Assembly: GCA_905214855.1 (NCBI GenBank)
Contig: CAJMNU010000028.1
Span: forward strand, 1-15,395
Source of the DNA: an uncultured bacterium
GTDB taxonomy: Bacteria; Bacillota; Clostridia; Lachnospirales; Lachnospiraceae
DNA length: 15,395 nt
Reading direction: 5' to 3'
Within the stretch, counting starts at the first letter, position 1. Each line of letters opens with the position of its first letter. Below the pieces are notes generated by a model that had not been told where the DNA came from, did no database searches, and was given only the letters and a program-made list of their open reading frames with translations. Positions 1-9,441 of this stretch are shown one piece after another. Made by a program: the position numbers and the translations under genes.

Positions 1-850
<850 letters not shown>

Positions 851-880
851 CTAAATCGTCACAGCACATAGCTATATTAT

Positions 881-941
881 AATAAAAAAAGAAAAGATAT
901 GTCCGAAACAACATCTCAGACAAATCTTTTCTTTTTATTTT
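881..941 (-). terminator. Rho-independent terminator after the LCP gene, probably bidirectional
   Basis: A stem of about 16 pairs is formed by 891-906 and 916-931, with a nine-base loop at 907-915. On the minus strand it has one mismatch and one G-U pair and is followed by a run of seven U. On the plus strand it is followed by CTTTTTATTTT, so it could also stop opposing transcription. It begins 13 bases beyond the LCP stop codon. Confidence 0.8.
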
Positions 942-953
942 CCACACTTTACT

Positions 954-2711
954 TTACTCACCCAAACGTGTTTCTCCTGGTGCTGACACACCAGCATTTC
1001 CTCCGATCTTTCCAGGTCCTTGAGGCTCTTCTTGATTATTTGGAAGATCTGTTGGTTTTTCAGTAAAAATATTAGAGTTGGAATTTCCTGGTTTTTCTGT
1101 TGGTTTTTCCTGAACAGGTTCTTGATAAGTTTCCTTCTCTGGCTTTTTACTTTCCTGCGTCATATTCTCCCCATTCTGACTGCTCTCTTTCTTAGAATCT
1201 GTCTCTTTTTGAGTTTCAGAAGATTTTTCTGTCTCTTTTAATGGGTTCTTTTCCTCTTTAGACTCTTTTGTATTTTCTTCTTTAGATTCTTTTGTCTCTT
1301 TTTCTAAAGTCTCTTTTACTTCTTCAGACATCTTTTCTGTCTCTTTTACTTCTTCCTTATTTTCTACTGTTTCTGTCTTACTTTCTTTTTTGCTCTCTTT
1401 CTTAGCCTCAGTTTCCTTTGTAACAGCTTCGGTCTGTTTTTTCGTTTCTTTCTTACTGCTCTTAGTAGAAGATTCCTTTTTACTTCCTGTTGTCTTCTCC
1501 TCAATAGATGCACTGATACTTTCTACAGAAGAAGATGGTACATAATTCTCTGCTGCAAACAAAAAGTTATGCAATTGAGATACATTGCTGGACAAAGTGG
1601 TAGGAATGACACAATCTTGTTTTCCTACATACATATCCTTTAACTCAAATGGGAAACCAGCGGTATCTCCTATCTTATATTTAGTCACATTCTGTGCCAA
1701 CGGAACCAAATCATTTACTTCAAAACTAGACGCTACCTGACCTAGCACTGTCACTAAAATATTATTCAAAACAGCAAAATCCGCATTTTTTGCCTTATCC
1801 ATGCAAAGCTGAATGACTTTCCTCTGACGTTCTGTACGCTGAAAATCAGTATCCATCAATCTAAGACGGCTATAGGCTACAGCTTGTACACCATCCAAAT
1901 GCTGCATTCCTGCTTTCTTGAGCTGGTGAGAGCCCACTCCAGTCTCATTTACTGTCTCTGTAATAAAGGAATTAATATATTTAAACTCCTTATCTGTCAC
2001 TTCCAGATCCACACCGCCAAGGATATTGATCGCATCAATCACGGCTTTCCAGTTAAATGTAATATAATCATCGATCTGTAAATCAAAATTGTCATTCAAT
2101 GCCTGAATCGCCAGTTCAGGACCTCCCTGAAAGTATGCCTCATTAATTTTTCCATACTTTTTGCTATTCAGTTTCGCATAGGTATCGCGGTAAATGGATA
2201 CTAGCTTGATCTCACCAGTCTTTCTTTCAATATTGCACACCATGATCACATCTGAGTGAACTCCCTTTCCAAGCCCCTGTCCCTCTCTAGCATCCACACC
2301 AAAAACTGCGATGGTCCAATATTTTTTCATATTCTTTACTGTATCAGAACTCAGGTTAGTGTTTTCTATTTTGTCAATATTAACTCCTGCAACATTACTC
2401 ATAGAAGAAAACAATTTATCTGCATATGCTCCTACACCAATTACTAAAACAAGTAAAACAGCACCCAGTACCATCATGACCCGTCTCAGCATAGATCTAC
2501 GCCTTCTTCTTCTGGAATTCACAGCTGATCTCTTCCTGTTATTTGGGTTCTGTCTTCCCTGTGATGTCCTTTGGGAAGCTCTATGTACTTCTCTCCCATT
2601 CCGTTCCTCAGAGGTATGTGGTCCGCGATATCCGCTCTGTGGCACTCTGCCTCTAGAAGTATTTTGATTTGTCCTTCTTTGGGAATCTCTGGAATTTTCT
2701 TTTCTTTCCAT
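954..2711 (-). CDS. LCP (LytR-CpsA-Psr) family cell-wall glycopolymer transferase with long Lys/Glu/Ser tail
   Basis: A 585-residue type II membrane protein. Residues 1-75 are a polar, arginine-rich cytoplasmic segment ending in a RRRRRR run (67-72). About 77-96 is a single transmembrane helix. About 131-310 is the LCP domain, with FGVDARE (137-143), SDVIMV (153-158), SIYRDTY (172-178), INEAYFQGG (189-197), GGVDLEV (232-238) and SRLRLMDTDFQRTERQR (281-297), the usual polyprenyl-phosphate and metal-binding Asp/Arg set. LCP enzymes move anionic polymers such as teichoic acids or capsule from undecaprenyl carriers to peptidoglycan outside the membrane. About 311-395 is a folded extension. Residues 400-530 are low-complexity Lys/Glu/Ser/Thr with an eight-residue tandem repeat, and 530-585 is Pro/Gly-rich. 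The tail has no LPXTG sorting signal and may span or bind the wall. Start: AGGAGG eight bases upstream. Terminators on both sides make it a single-gene unit. The polymer attached is unknown. Confidence 0.92.
   Translation of the reverse strand: MERKENSRDSQRRTNQNTSRGRVPQSGYRGPHTSEERNGREVHRASQRTSQGRQNPNNRKRSAVNSRRRRRRSMLRRVMMVLGAVLLVLVIGVGAYADKLFSSMSNVAGVNIDKIENTNLSSDTVKNMKKYWTIAVFGVDAREGQGLGKGVHSDVIMVCNIERKTGEIKLVSIYRDTYAKLNSKKYGKINEAYFQGGPELAIQALNDNFDLQIDDYITFNWKAVIDAINILGGVDLEVTDKEFKYINSFITETVNETGVGSHQLKKAGMQHLDGVQAVAYSRLRLMDTDFQRTERQRKVIQLCMDKAKNADFAVLNNILVTVLGQVASSFEVNDLVPLAQNVTKYKIGDTAGFPFELKDMYVGKQDCVIPTTLSSNVSQLHNFLFAAENYVPSSSVESISASIEEKTTGSKKESSTKSSKKETKKQTEAVTKETEAKKESKKESKTETVENKEEVKETEKMSEEVKETLEKETKESKEENTKESKEEKNPLKETEKSSETQKETDSKKESSQNGENMTQESKKPEKETYQEPVQEKPTEKPGNSNSNIFTEKPTDLPNNQEEPQGPGKIGGNAGVSAPGETRLGE
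1248..1295 (-). repeat. 24-bp tandem duplication inside the LCP tail
   Basis: Two adjacent 24-base units encode TKESKEEN and TKESKEEK (residues 473-480 and 481-488). Within them, 1254-1271 and 1278-1295 are nearly identical 18-mers. The surrounding tail reuses KES and KET words, so it probably grew by local duplication. The region is purine-rich on the coding strand and could vary in length between strains. Confidence 0.75.
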
Positions 2712-2776
2712 CTTATTTTCCTCCTGCCTGTTTACAGCTACAACCTATAACTTACCACAGAATCATTACAAATTCC

Positions 2777-2805
2777 ACTATACTTTTCGAAAGATTTCTT
2801 TACAG
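2777..2805 (-). promoter_or_regulatory. Possible weak promoter for the LCP gene
   Basis: On the minus strand TATAGT (2777-2782) lies 17 bases from a poor -35, CTGTAA (2800-2805). It sits between the XRE terminator and the LCP start, where a promoter is expected. The match is weak, and I offer it only as the best candidate in the gap. Confidence 0.3.
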
Positions 2806-2823
2806 TATTCGACTTTTCACGGC

Positions 2824-2870
2824 ATAAAAAAGAACCATCTATAGGATTCCTCCCCTCAAATGGTTCTTTT
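2824..2870 (-). terminator. Rho-independent terminator after the XRE regulator gene
   Basis: An 11-pair perfect stem is formed by AAAAGAACCAT (2828-2838) and ATGGTTCTTTT (2860-2870), with a 21-base loop. On the minus strand the stem ends in a U run. It starts about 28 bases after the regulator's stop codon and separates it from the LCP gene. Confidence 0.8.
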
Positions 2871-2898
2871 ACTTCATATTTTTTTCGAATATAAAATT

Positions 2899-3279
2899 TT
2901 ATTTTTTATCTTCTGAGACTTTATAATACTCTCTTTCTATCTGTTTCTTGTACTCAAGAAAACTTCTCATGTTTTTCTTTGTATACTCTTTTTCTTCTTT
3001 CCCCATCTTTTCCAGCATATAATACAGTTCCTGATCTGCCTTCTCATCTGGTTTCTTTATCATCAGATCTTGCAAGATCACTTCAATACCAACCTCTAAT
3101 GCTTCCGCAATCTCAAACAACGTATTGACAGAAACCATCTGCTTTCCCAATTCCAATCTGCTGATCGTAGTAAGAGAAGTATTCGTCATCTCTCCCAATT
3201 GCTCCTGTGTCAGATGCTTTTCTTTTCTCACTTTACGGATACGAGAACCAATCAGCTCATTTCTCTGATTTACTTCCAT
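2899..3279 (-). CDS. XRE-family (Cro/CI-type HTH) transcriptional regulator
   Basis: A 126-residue protein. Residues 10-66 form a Cro/CI helix-turn-helix: IGSRIRKVRKEKHLTQEQLG (10-29), then TTISRLELGK (37-46) as the recognition helix and following turn, and TLFEIAEALEV (53-63). Residues 75-126 are highly charged and probably helical (LEKMGKEEKEYTKKNMRS), perhaps for dimerisation. There is no ligand or peptidase domain. It most resembles the small XRE repressors common in Firmicutes. The start has only a weak site, GGACGG about nine bases upstream. The 192-base gap after kdpD holds a promoter-like pair with a perfect dyad over its -10, which suggests self-repression. Target genes are unknown; kdpD upstream and the LCP gene downstream are candidates by position only. 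Confidence 0.85.
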   Translation of the reverse strand: MEVNQRNELIGSRIRKVRKEKHLTQEQLGEMTNTSLTTISRLELGKQMVSVNTLFEIAEALEVGIEVILQDLMIKKPDEKADQELYYMLEKMGKEEKEYTKKNMRSFLEYKKQIEREYYKVSEDKK

Positions 3280-3306
3280 AACACATTACCGTCCAATTTT
3301 ATGATA

Positions 3307-3340
3307 CTGTTAGTGTAACAGCTTGTTTTTCTCTATCCAA
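3307..3340 (-). promoter_or_regulatory. Candidate promoter with overlapping operator dyad for the XRE gene
   Basis: The perfect inverted repeat CTGTTA-GTG-TAACAG spans 3307-3321. On the minus strand a -35 TTGGAT (3335-3340) is followed after 17 bases by a -10 TACACT (3312-3317), which lies inside the dyad. A protein bound there would block RNA polymerase. The dyad ends 28 bases upstream of the regulator's start codon. The -35 and -10 matches are moderate. Confidence 0.45.
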
Positions 3341-3472
3341 GAAATTAATATGCCCATTTTATTTTTACTAATACGACTAATTTCTGATATTTTCTCTTTT
3401 TGGTTCTGTGTTAACGTATTTACTCTCTCACTGCTGATTGTATTATATGCCCGATATTTTCCCACATTATTT

Positions 3473-6121
3473 TCAAAAAACTCTGTCGTGCAGCTCTACC
3501 TTTCCAACTGGCACTGTAAATGTAAAGATCGTTCCTTTTGGCTGATTATCTGATACCTGAATCACACCGCCATGCGCTGTGATAATAGATTTACACAGGG
3601 AAAGACCTAATCCTAAACTTCTTCTGCTATCTGCAATTTTATTAGCACCACTATAAAACATTTCAAAAATATGTTTTTTCTGCTCATCTGGAATCCCTGG
3701 TCCATCATCTGTCACCGTAACTTTCACCCAGTTTTCTTCTTTTTGAGTGCTAATTTCTATACAAGAGTCTGCCTGTGTATATTTTATAGCATTATCAATC
3801 AAATTGATAAGCACCTGAACTATCAATCTTGCATCAATATGAGCTAAAATCAAATCCTCCGAATTTTTCACACAAATATGATGCGTTTTACTTTTACGGC
3901 TGATATGGCGCAATGCCTCACTGATCACTTCATCCATAAGTTCAATAGAAAGTGTCAGATTCACTTTTCCCTCTTCAATCCGTGTAACAGCAAGCAAATT
4001 TTCCACCAAATTGATCAGCCACATAGAGTCCTCATAAATATCCGTAAATGTCTGTATTCTGCTCTCATCGTCCATTTTCTGATAATTGACCAACAGATTA
4101 TCGGCACTTCCACAAATCGAAGTCAACGGTGTACGCAGATCATGAGAAATCGCCCGAAGCAGATTTGCTCGAAGCTGTTCATTTTTTGCCAAAATAGCGG
4201 CTTCTTCCTTTTCTTTTGCATTTTTAATACTCTGCAATGCCAAAGCACATTCCCCCAAAATAGATAAAAATACACTATTTTCAAACGGGTCCAGAGCTGA
4301 TTTCCCCATAGCAATTCCAACAACACCATATACATGCTGCCCCACTCGAATAGCAAGATACATACATTTTGCAGATGAAAACGTATCTGTTGTTGCTCCT
4401 GCATGTTTATTATTTTGTAATACCCACTTTGCAACTTCTCTTTCTTTATCAGATAGCAGATCTTCCTGAATGCTGTTCTTTGTCCTATAAAAGATTGGCT
4501 CTCCCAATGCTTTTTCATTTAATGGATACATAACCAGATCCTGATCCAATAGTTTCATAATCTGCCCCGCAGCAGCATTTAAGATCCCAGTCTCTTCTTT
4601 CTCCTTCTGAATCAGCTGATTTGTCTCAAATAGGATTTTTGTACGAAAAGCTGCCCGTGCTGACTGTTTTGCATTTTCTTTCAGTTTTGCTGTCAGTGAA
4701 TCCGTCAAAAATGCTACCATAAACATAATACTAAATGTCACAAGATAATCCGGATCATTAAAATGAAAGGTATATCTTGGAATAGTAAAGAAAAAATTAA
4801 AAACCAACACACTGATAATAGAAGAAAAGAGTCCACATAAACGGCTTGTTGTCACAATGGAGGTTACCAAAACCCCAAAAATATAAACTGCAATAATATT
4901 CGCTTCTGTGATTCCTAAAGCATAAAACGCATATCCGATCAAGGTACTGCTCCATAAAACCAATATACTTTTCGCAATATCCCTGACAGGTATTGTTTTA
5001 GACAATGTTATCCTTGCTCTTCTGTAAGCATCCTCCCCAGCTATATCAGGAATCACATAAATGTCCAAATTAGGTGCTACGTCAATCAAACGTTCTGTCA
5101 ATGTTGGCTTATTCCATATTCCTTTTTTCGTCACTGTACTTCTTCCAATTACAATCTTGGAAACACCAGAAAGTCTCGCAAATTCTGCAATTTGATATGG
5201 AACATCCTCACCATAGCTATTTTCTACATCCGCTCCCAATTGTTCAGCAAGACGTATATTTTCATGTAATCTTTTTTTATTTTCTTCACTCATCTGGGCG
5301 GTACTTGGAGTCTCCACAAATAAAGCAGTAAAACTCCCCTTAAATGCTCTCGCCATTCTTGCAGCTGTCCGTATAATCTTCTGATTAGATGGGGAGGAGG
5401 AGAGGCAGACCAAAATATGTTCTTCTGTCTGATATTCTGTGTGATTTTGATTTCTGGCATTTTGAGTAAACAAACTGACTCTGTCTGCGCAACGCCGCAA
5501 TGCAATCTCACGCAATGCCGTAAGATCTTCTATTGTAAATAGATCTGTAGTCTTTTGTCTATTTTCTTCTGATTCATGATCTTGCTTCTGGTTCAGACGT
5601 TCTAAAAGTTCTTCTGGTTCAAGATCGATCAACTCCACCTGATCTGCATGATCAAAAATACTGTCTGGAATACGCTCTAAAACTGGCACTCTGACAATAG
5701 AAGCAATGGTATCTTTTAAACTCTCAATATTTTGTACATTAAGTGTTGTATATACATCAATTCCTGCATTCAGCAATTCTTTTATGTCCTGATACCGTTT
5801 GACATGACGGCTGCCCTCAGCATTGGTATGGGCAAATTCATCTACTAAAACCAACTGTGGACTTCTTTGTAATACAGCGTCCAGATCAAATTCCTGACAC
5901 ACCTTTTCTTTACACAGGACATATTTAAGAGGGATCTGCTCTAACGCCCGAACTAACTCAAGGGTCTGTGGATTGGACTGCGGATCTATATATCCTGCCA
6001 CCACATCACATCCCTGTTCCTTTGCCCTACATGCTGCCTGTAGCATAGCATACGTTTTTCCCACTCCAACAGCATATCCTAAAAAAATCTTTAACTTACC
6101 ATGTTTTTTGTAAGACAGCAT
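3473..6121 (-). CDS. kdpD: KdpD-type sensor histidine kinase
   Basis: An 882-residue protein, close to the 894 of E. coli KdpD, with the full family order. The N-terminal KdpD ATP-binding domain has Walker A GYAVGVGKT (15-23) and the signature VDEFAHTNAEGSRHVKRYQD (93-112). A universal-stress (USP) domain covers about 234-358. A DUF4118 segment has about four transmembrane helices (roughly 384-402, 404-424, 427-446, 458-476). A GAF-like region spans about 495-635. HisKA has the H-box ISHDLRTPLTSI (658-669, His660). The HATPase has LINLIDNAIKY (771-781), DDGPGI (805-810) and SLGLGLSL (835-842). KdpD senses potassium or osmotic state and phosphorylates KdpE. The USP domain has SSS at 241-243, then exactly 20 residues, then FTALF (264-268), very close to the c-di-AMP motif SXS-X20-FTAXY of S. 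aureus KdpD. The gene starts five bases after the SNF2 stop, so translation is probably coupled. No kdpE or kdpFABC is in the window. Confidence 0.95.
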   Translation of the reverse strand: MLSYKKHGKLKIFLGYAVGVGKTYAMLQAACRAKEQGCDVVAGYIDPQSNPQTLELVRALEQIPLKYVLCKEKVCQEFDLDAVLQRSPQLVLVDEFAHTNAEGSRHVKRYQDIKELLNAGIDVYTTLNVQNIESLKDTIASIVRVPVLERIPDSIFDHADQVELIDLEPEELLERLNQKQDHESEENRQKTTDLFTIEDLTALREIALRRCADRVSLFTQNARNQNHTEYQTEEHILVCLSSSPSNQKIIRTAARMARAFKGSFTALFVETPSTAQMSEENKKRLHENIRLAEQLGADVENSYGEDVPYQIAEFARLSGVSKIVIGRSTVTKKGIWNKPTLTERLIDVAPNLDIYVIPDIAGEDAYRRARITLSKTIPVRDIAKSILVLWSSTLIGYAFYALGITEANIIAVYIFGVLVTSIVTTSRLCGLFSSIISVLVFNFFFTIPRYTFHFNDPDYLVTFSIMFMVAFLTDSLTAKLKENAKQSARAAFRTKILFETNQLIQKEKEETGILNAAAGQIMKLLDQDLVMYPLNEKALGEPIFYRTKNSIQEDLLSDKEREVAKWVLQNNKHAGATTDTFSSAKCMYLAIRVGQHVYGVVGIAMGKSALDPFENSVFLSILGECALALQSIKNAKEKEEAAILAKNEQLRANLLRAISHDLRTPLTSICGSADNLLVNYQKMDDESRIQTFTDIYEDSMWLINLVENLLAVTRIEEGKVNLTLSIELMDEVISEALRHISRKSKTHHICVKNSEDLILAHIDARLIVQVLINLIDNAIKYTQADSCIEISTQKEENWVKVTVTDDGPGIPDEQKKHIFEMFYSGANKIADSRRSLGLGLSLCKSIITAHGGVIQVSDNQPKGTIFTFTVPVGKVELHDRVF

Positions 6122-6126
6122 TCCAT

Positions 6127-9100
6127 TTACTCTCCCAACAATTCTATCATGTCTTCTCTGCTCAGAGATTCCAATCTTATCATTCCTTGTGTAATTACTT
6201 TTTCTGAAAGTGTGCGTTTATGACTCTGCAATTTCAAAATTCCTTCTTCTATACTGTTTTGCATGATCAATTTAAATACAGACACCTGTTTTTTCTGACC
6301 AATCCGATGAGCACGATCTGTTGCCTGTTCTTGAGCTGCCTCATTCCACCATGGATCATAATGGATCACCATATCTGCTGCTGTCAGATTCAACCCCGTT
6401 CCTCCTGCTTTTAAAGAAATCAAAAAAACTCGGATCTCTGTTTTTCCAAATTCCATACTCAAACGCTGCCGTTCCTCCTTTGATGTAGAACCTGTCAGAA
6501 GATAGTATGGAATCTCTCTTTCTTTTAACTCCTTACCAATGTGTTCTAACATACTTGTAAATTGAGAAAATACTAAAATTCTGTGATCAGCAGCAATCCC
6601 ATTTTCTATCAGTCCCATACAAGTATCCATTTTGGCTGAATTTCCGCTATACTCCTCATAACATAAAGATGGATCACAACAAATCTGTCTCAGCCTTGTC
6701 AATCCCGCTAAAACCATCATTTGATCTTTACCATTGCTCTCTTTTAGCTGCTGCCTCAAAACAGAAGCATTTGCCAGATATAATGTCTTTTGTTCCCCTT
6801 GAAGTCCTGAATATACCACCGTTTCCAACTTCTCCGGAAGTTCTTTTAAAACATCATGTTTGACTCTGCGAAGAAGAAATGGACCGATCAATCTGCGCAG
6901 CCGTTCCAGCTTTTCTGCATCTTTCTCCTTTATGATCGGAGTCTCAAGCTCTCTTCTAAACTTTGAGTATGAAAACAAAAAACCAGGCATTACATAATCC
7001 ATAATACTCCAAAGTTCACTCAATCGATTTTCCACAGGAGTCCCTGTCATTGCAAAACGGGTTTTAGAATGGATGGATTTCACCGCTTTTGCATTCTGTG
7101 TAGATGCATTTTTAATATATTGTGCTTCATCAAGGATCTGATAACGAAAATCTCCCATCTGATATATACTCAGATCTTTTCTCAACAGATCATAGGAAGT
7201 AATCAAAACCTGTATGTTTTCCTCTCTGTTTATAGCTGTATGGATCTGAATTGCTCTTTCCTGTGCCGTTCCCAAAACCACTGCTGTATGGATCTGTGGC
7301 GCATACATTTTAAACTCATGTTCCCAGTTATAGATCAAAGAGGCAGGGCATATCACCAATGAAAGACTTTTTGGATGTTCCAATGCCTCTTTCAACAGAA
7401 GGGCAATCATCTGAATGGTCTTTCCCAGCCCCATATCATCTGCCAGTATTCCTCCAAATCCATAAAAATCTAATGTTTTCAGCCACCGATATCCTGTCTT
7501 TTGATATTCTCTCATAATAAATCTTAAACTTTCCGGCACCTCAAACTCACTGTCCTCCATAGATTTCATACCACGGATCAAGGAACGATACATTTTGTCT
7601 CTATACAGATTGACTCCAGAAGTTTCCTTCAATACCTGATCCAGATACATTGCCCGATATGCTGGAAGTTTCACTTTTTTCTGCTTGATATCTTCTTCGC
7701 TCAGTCCCAAATCTTTTACTAAACGAGCTATTGTCTGCAAACCATCTTCCTGTAATTCCAAGAATTCTCCCTGCTTGGTTCGGTAAAATGGTTTCTTTTC
7801 CTGATAACAATTTAAAATCTCAGCCAGTTCTTCGCCCGAAATCTGATCCATATCCATCTGTAGATCCAACCATCCATCTGACAAGCTCACTCCAAAACGG
7901 GGCTGGATCGGAGGAAGGATTTTCATATTCTCAAACGTTTCCGAACATCGCACTTCTCCCAGAGCCATAAACTCAGGAATCCCCTCTTTTAATAAACTAT
8001 ACACTTCCCCATCATCATTTTGGATCAACAATTTTTTTCCTTGCATATCCCGATGTTTAAAATACCTCATCAAAATCTGGCTGATCCGAAATTCCTCTGG
8101 TACATCACGACAAATTTGTCTTGGAAGAGTTTCGTCCTCCATTGGAGAAAAAGAGAGATCACCATAACTTAAGACAGGCTCTACACTGACTTTAGATCTT
8201 CCATCAAAATCAAAAAAGAAACTTGCCTTTAATTCCTCTGGACGATATCTTTCCCAATCAATATCTGGTGCATGCAATATGATATATGGCTCTATCTTTC
8301 GAAGTACTCTTTCATAAAAAAGAGGAATATCTTTTTTATGGATGTCTACCTGCCCAGTTCCACCATAATTGTGAAGCATCTGTCCTAAAAAGATCTCAAG
8401 GTTTTCACTGCATTCATGATCACACACGCAAAGTACAGGACCATCCAGTACATATAAATGTCTGTTTCCAAAAAACACCTGCACACTTTTGGGAACAGAA
8501 ACACAGATTCCTTCTGTTCCCAAAGGTTTCGCATCTATTTCCAATCTTGGATTTTCCTCCGCTACAAAAGCTTGTCTCGTTCTTCCTGTTTCATCAGTCA
8601 CTTCCAGATTTTTTCCCACAAACTGAACTATAAATTTATCTATTTGTGAGACGCTTAATCTCAATTCTCTCAGAGGAGGTATACTGGAAAAACTTCCCTT
8701 TTGAAACAATTGAAAATGTTCCTGATAATCCAGCACTGCACTCTCCAAAAAAACCAATAATCCCCAACTCTCTGGCGCAAATACCTCCTTATTGTGATGA
8801 AATGCCAATTGCTTGCCATACTCTGCATATGCCCCATTTTTTAATGACTGGACAAACAATATCAGATCTTTGATCAGATACATCCGATTTCTGCCAATCT
8901 TAAATTCTACTTTGCTGTCATAACGGGATAAAGTAAGATGTGCACTCAGATTGACTTTTTCTTCTTCACCAGCACGCACGATCTGAGCTACTTCACGATT
9001 TGTATACTCACGGATCATCGTGCGTACATTGGGTGTCGGAATTACCGGTTTTTGTGCTGCTTTTTCTTCTCTCTTACGATATTCTTTCAATATCTCTTCG

Positions 9101-9363
9101 CAATGTACACACATTCCTTTATAAGAATTTTCCCTCATACAGGAACAAGAGTAGTCAAAAACCTGACTACCCTTGATATACAATTTTACACAAAAAGAAT
9201 CATCTCCATCACAGACAATTCCTTTTACCTCTATTTCTCCTTTCCAAAAGGCATTGGCTGAAATCTTTGTAACATCCATATTGGTATCCTCCCCTGTCCT
9301 TTTGCAGCGGTTTTTCATTCCATTCACAAAGCGCGCCAAGTGCCCTTTGTACAGGTTCTCCAT
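6127..9363 (-). CDS. SWIM zinc-finger SNF2-family DNA helicase/translocase
   Basis: A 1078-residue protein. The N-terminus has a SWIM zinc finger, CxC-x9-CxH (Cys73, Cys75, Cys85, His87). About 130-600 is the long region typical of bacterial SNF2-associated domains. The SNF2 ATPase core follows: motif I DDMGLGKT (642-649), CPASLIYNW (672-680), DEAQ (745-748), TGTP (773-776), and lobe 2 with VFSQF (931-935), GGTGLNL (987-993) and TDRAHRIGQ (1015-1023). Such proteins use ATP to move along DNA and remodel protein-DNA or transcription complexes; the cellular job of the bacterial SWIM-SNF2 type is poorly known. Start: ATG 9363 has GAGG six bases upstream, and the extra residues continue the family's N-terminal pattern. 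An internal ATG at 9279 (Met29) has a stronger site, AGGGGAGG, eight bases away, giving a 1050-residue alternative. It lies 78 bases after argS and couples to kdpD. Confidence 0.93.
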   Translation of the reverse strand: MENLYKGHLARFVNGMKNRCKRTGEDTNMDVTKISANAFWKGEIEVKGIVCDGDDSFCVKLYIKGSQVFDYSCSCMRENSYKGMCVHCEEILKEYRKREEKAAQKPVIPTPNVRTMIREYTNREVAQIVRAGEEEKVNLSAHLTLSRYDSKVEFKIGRNRMYLIKDLILFVQSLKNGAYAEYGKQLAFHHNKEVFAPESWGLLVFLESAVLDYQEHFQLFQKGSFSSIPPLRELRLSVSQIDKFIVQFVGKNLEVTDETGRTRQAFVAEENPRLEIDAKPLGTEGICVSVPKSVQVFFGNRHLYVLDGPVLCVCDHECSENLEIFLGQMLHNYGGTGQVDIHKKDIPLFYERVLRKIEPYIILHAPDIDWERYRPEELKASFFFDFDGRSKVSVEPVLSYGDLSFSPMEDETLPRQICRDVPEEFRISQILMRYFKHRDMQGKKLLIQNDDGEVYSLLKEGIPEFMALGEVRCSETFENMKILPPIQPRFGVSLSDGWLDLQMDMDQISGEELAEILNCYQEKKPFYRTKQGEFLELQEDGLQTIARLVKDLGLSEEDIKQKKVKLPAYRAMYLDQVLKETSGVNLYRDKMYRSLIRGMKSMEDSEFEVPESLRFIMREYQKTGYRWLKTLDFYGFGGILADDMGLGKTIQMIALLLKEALEHPKSLSLVICPASLIYNWEHEFKMYAPQIHTAVVLGTAQERAIQIHTAINREENIQVLITSYDLLRKDLSIYQMGDFRYQILDEAQYIKNASTQNAKAVKSIHSKTRFAMTGTPVENRLSELWSIMDYVMPGFLFSYSKFRRELETPIIKEKDAEKLERLRRLIGPFLLRRVKHDVLKELPEKLETVVYSGLQGEQKTLYLANASVLRQQLKESNGKDQMMVLAGLTRLRQICCDPSLCYEEYSGNSAKMDTCMGLIENGIAADHRILVFSQFTSMLEHIGKELKEREIPYYLLTGSTSKEERQRLSMEFGKTEIRVFLISLKAGGTGLNLTAADMVIHYDPWWNEAAQEQATDRAHRIGQKKQVSVFKLIMQNSIEEGILKLQSHKRTLSEKVITQGMIRLESLSREDMIELLGE

Positions 9364-9400
9364 GGCGCGCCTCTATCTTTTGTTTATATTACACTCTTTC

Positions 9401-9434
9401 AGGCAATGGGTTATTACTAACCGTTATAGTGCCT
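9401..9434 (-). other. Two-part stem-loop between argS and the SNF2 gene
   Basis: An inner hairpin GGTTA-TTAC-TAACC (9409-9422) is enclosed by AGGCA (9401-9405) and TGCCT (9430-9434). No U run follows on the minus strand, so it is not a standard terminator. It may be an mRNA processing or stability element between argS and the downstream pair, or chance. Confidence 0.35.
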
Positions 9435-9441
9435 TTTCCTG

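Noticed and set aside
3369..3378. TAATACGACT resembles the first ten bases of the T7 RNA polymerase promoter
   Set aside because: The match stops there, the rest of the T7 promoter is absent, and the stretch is AT-rich spacer DNA. Chance.
9331..9371. Two GCGCGCC words (one a full GGCGCGCC palindrome) in AT-rich DNA around the SNF2 start
   Set aside because: Too few to be a motif array, and one lies in coding sequence. No structure beyond the palindrome.
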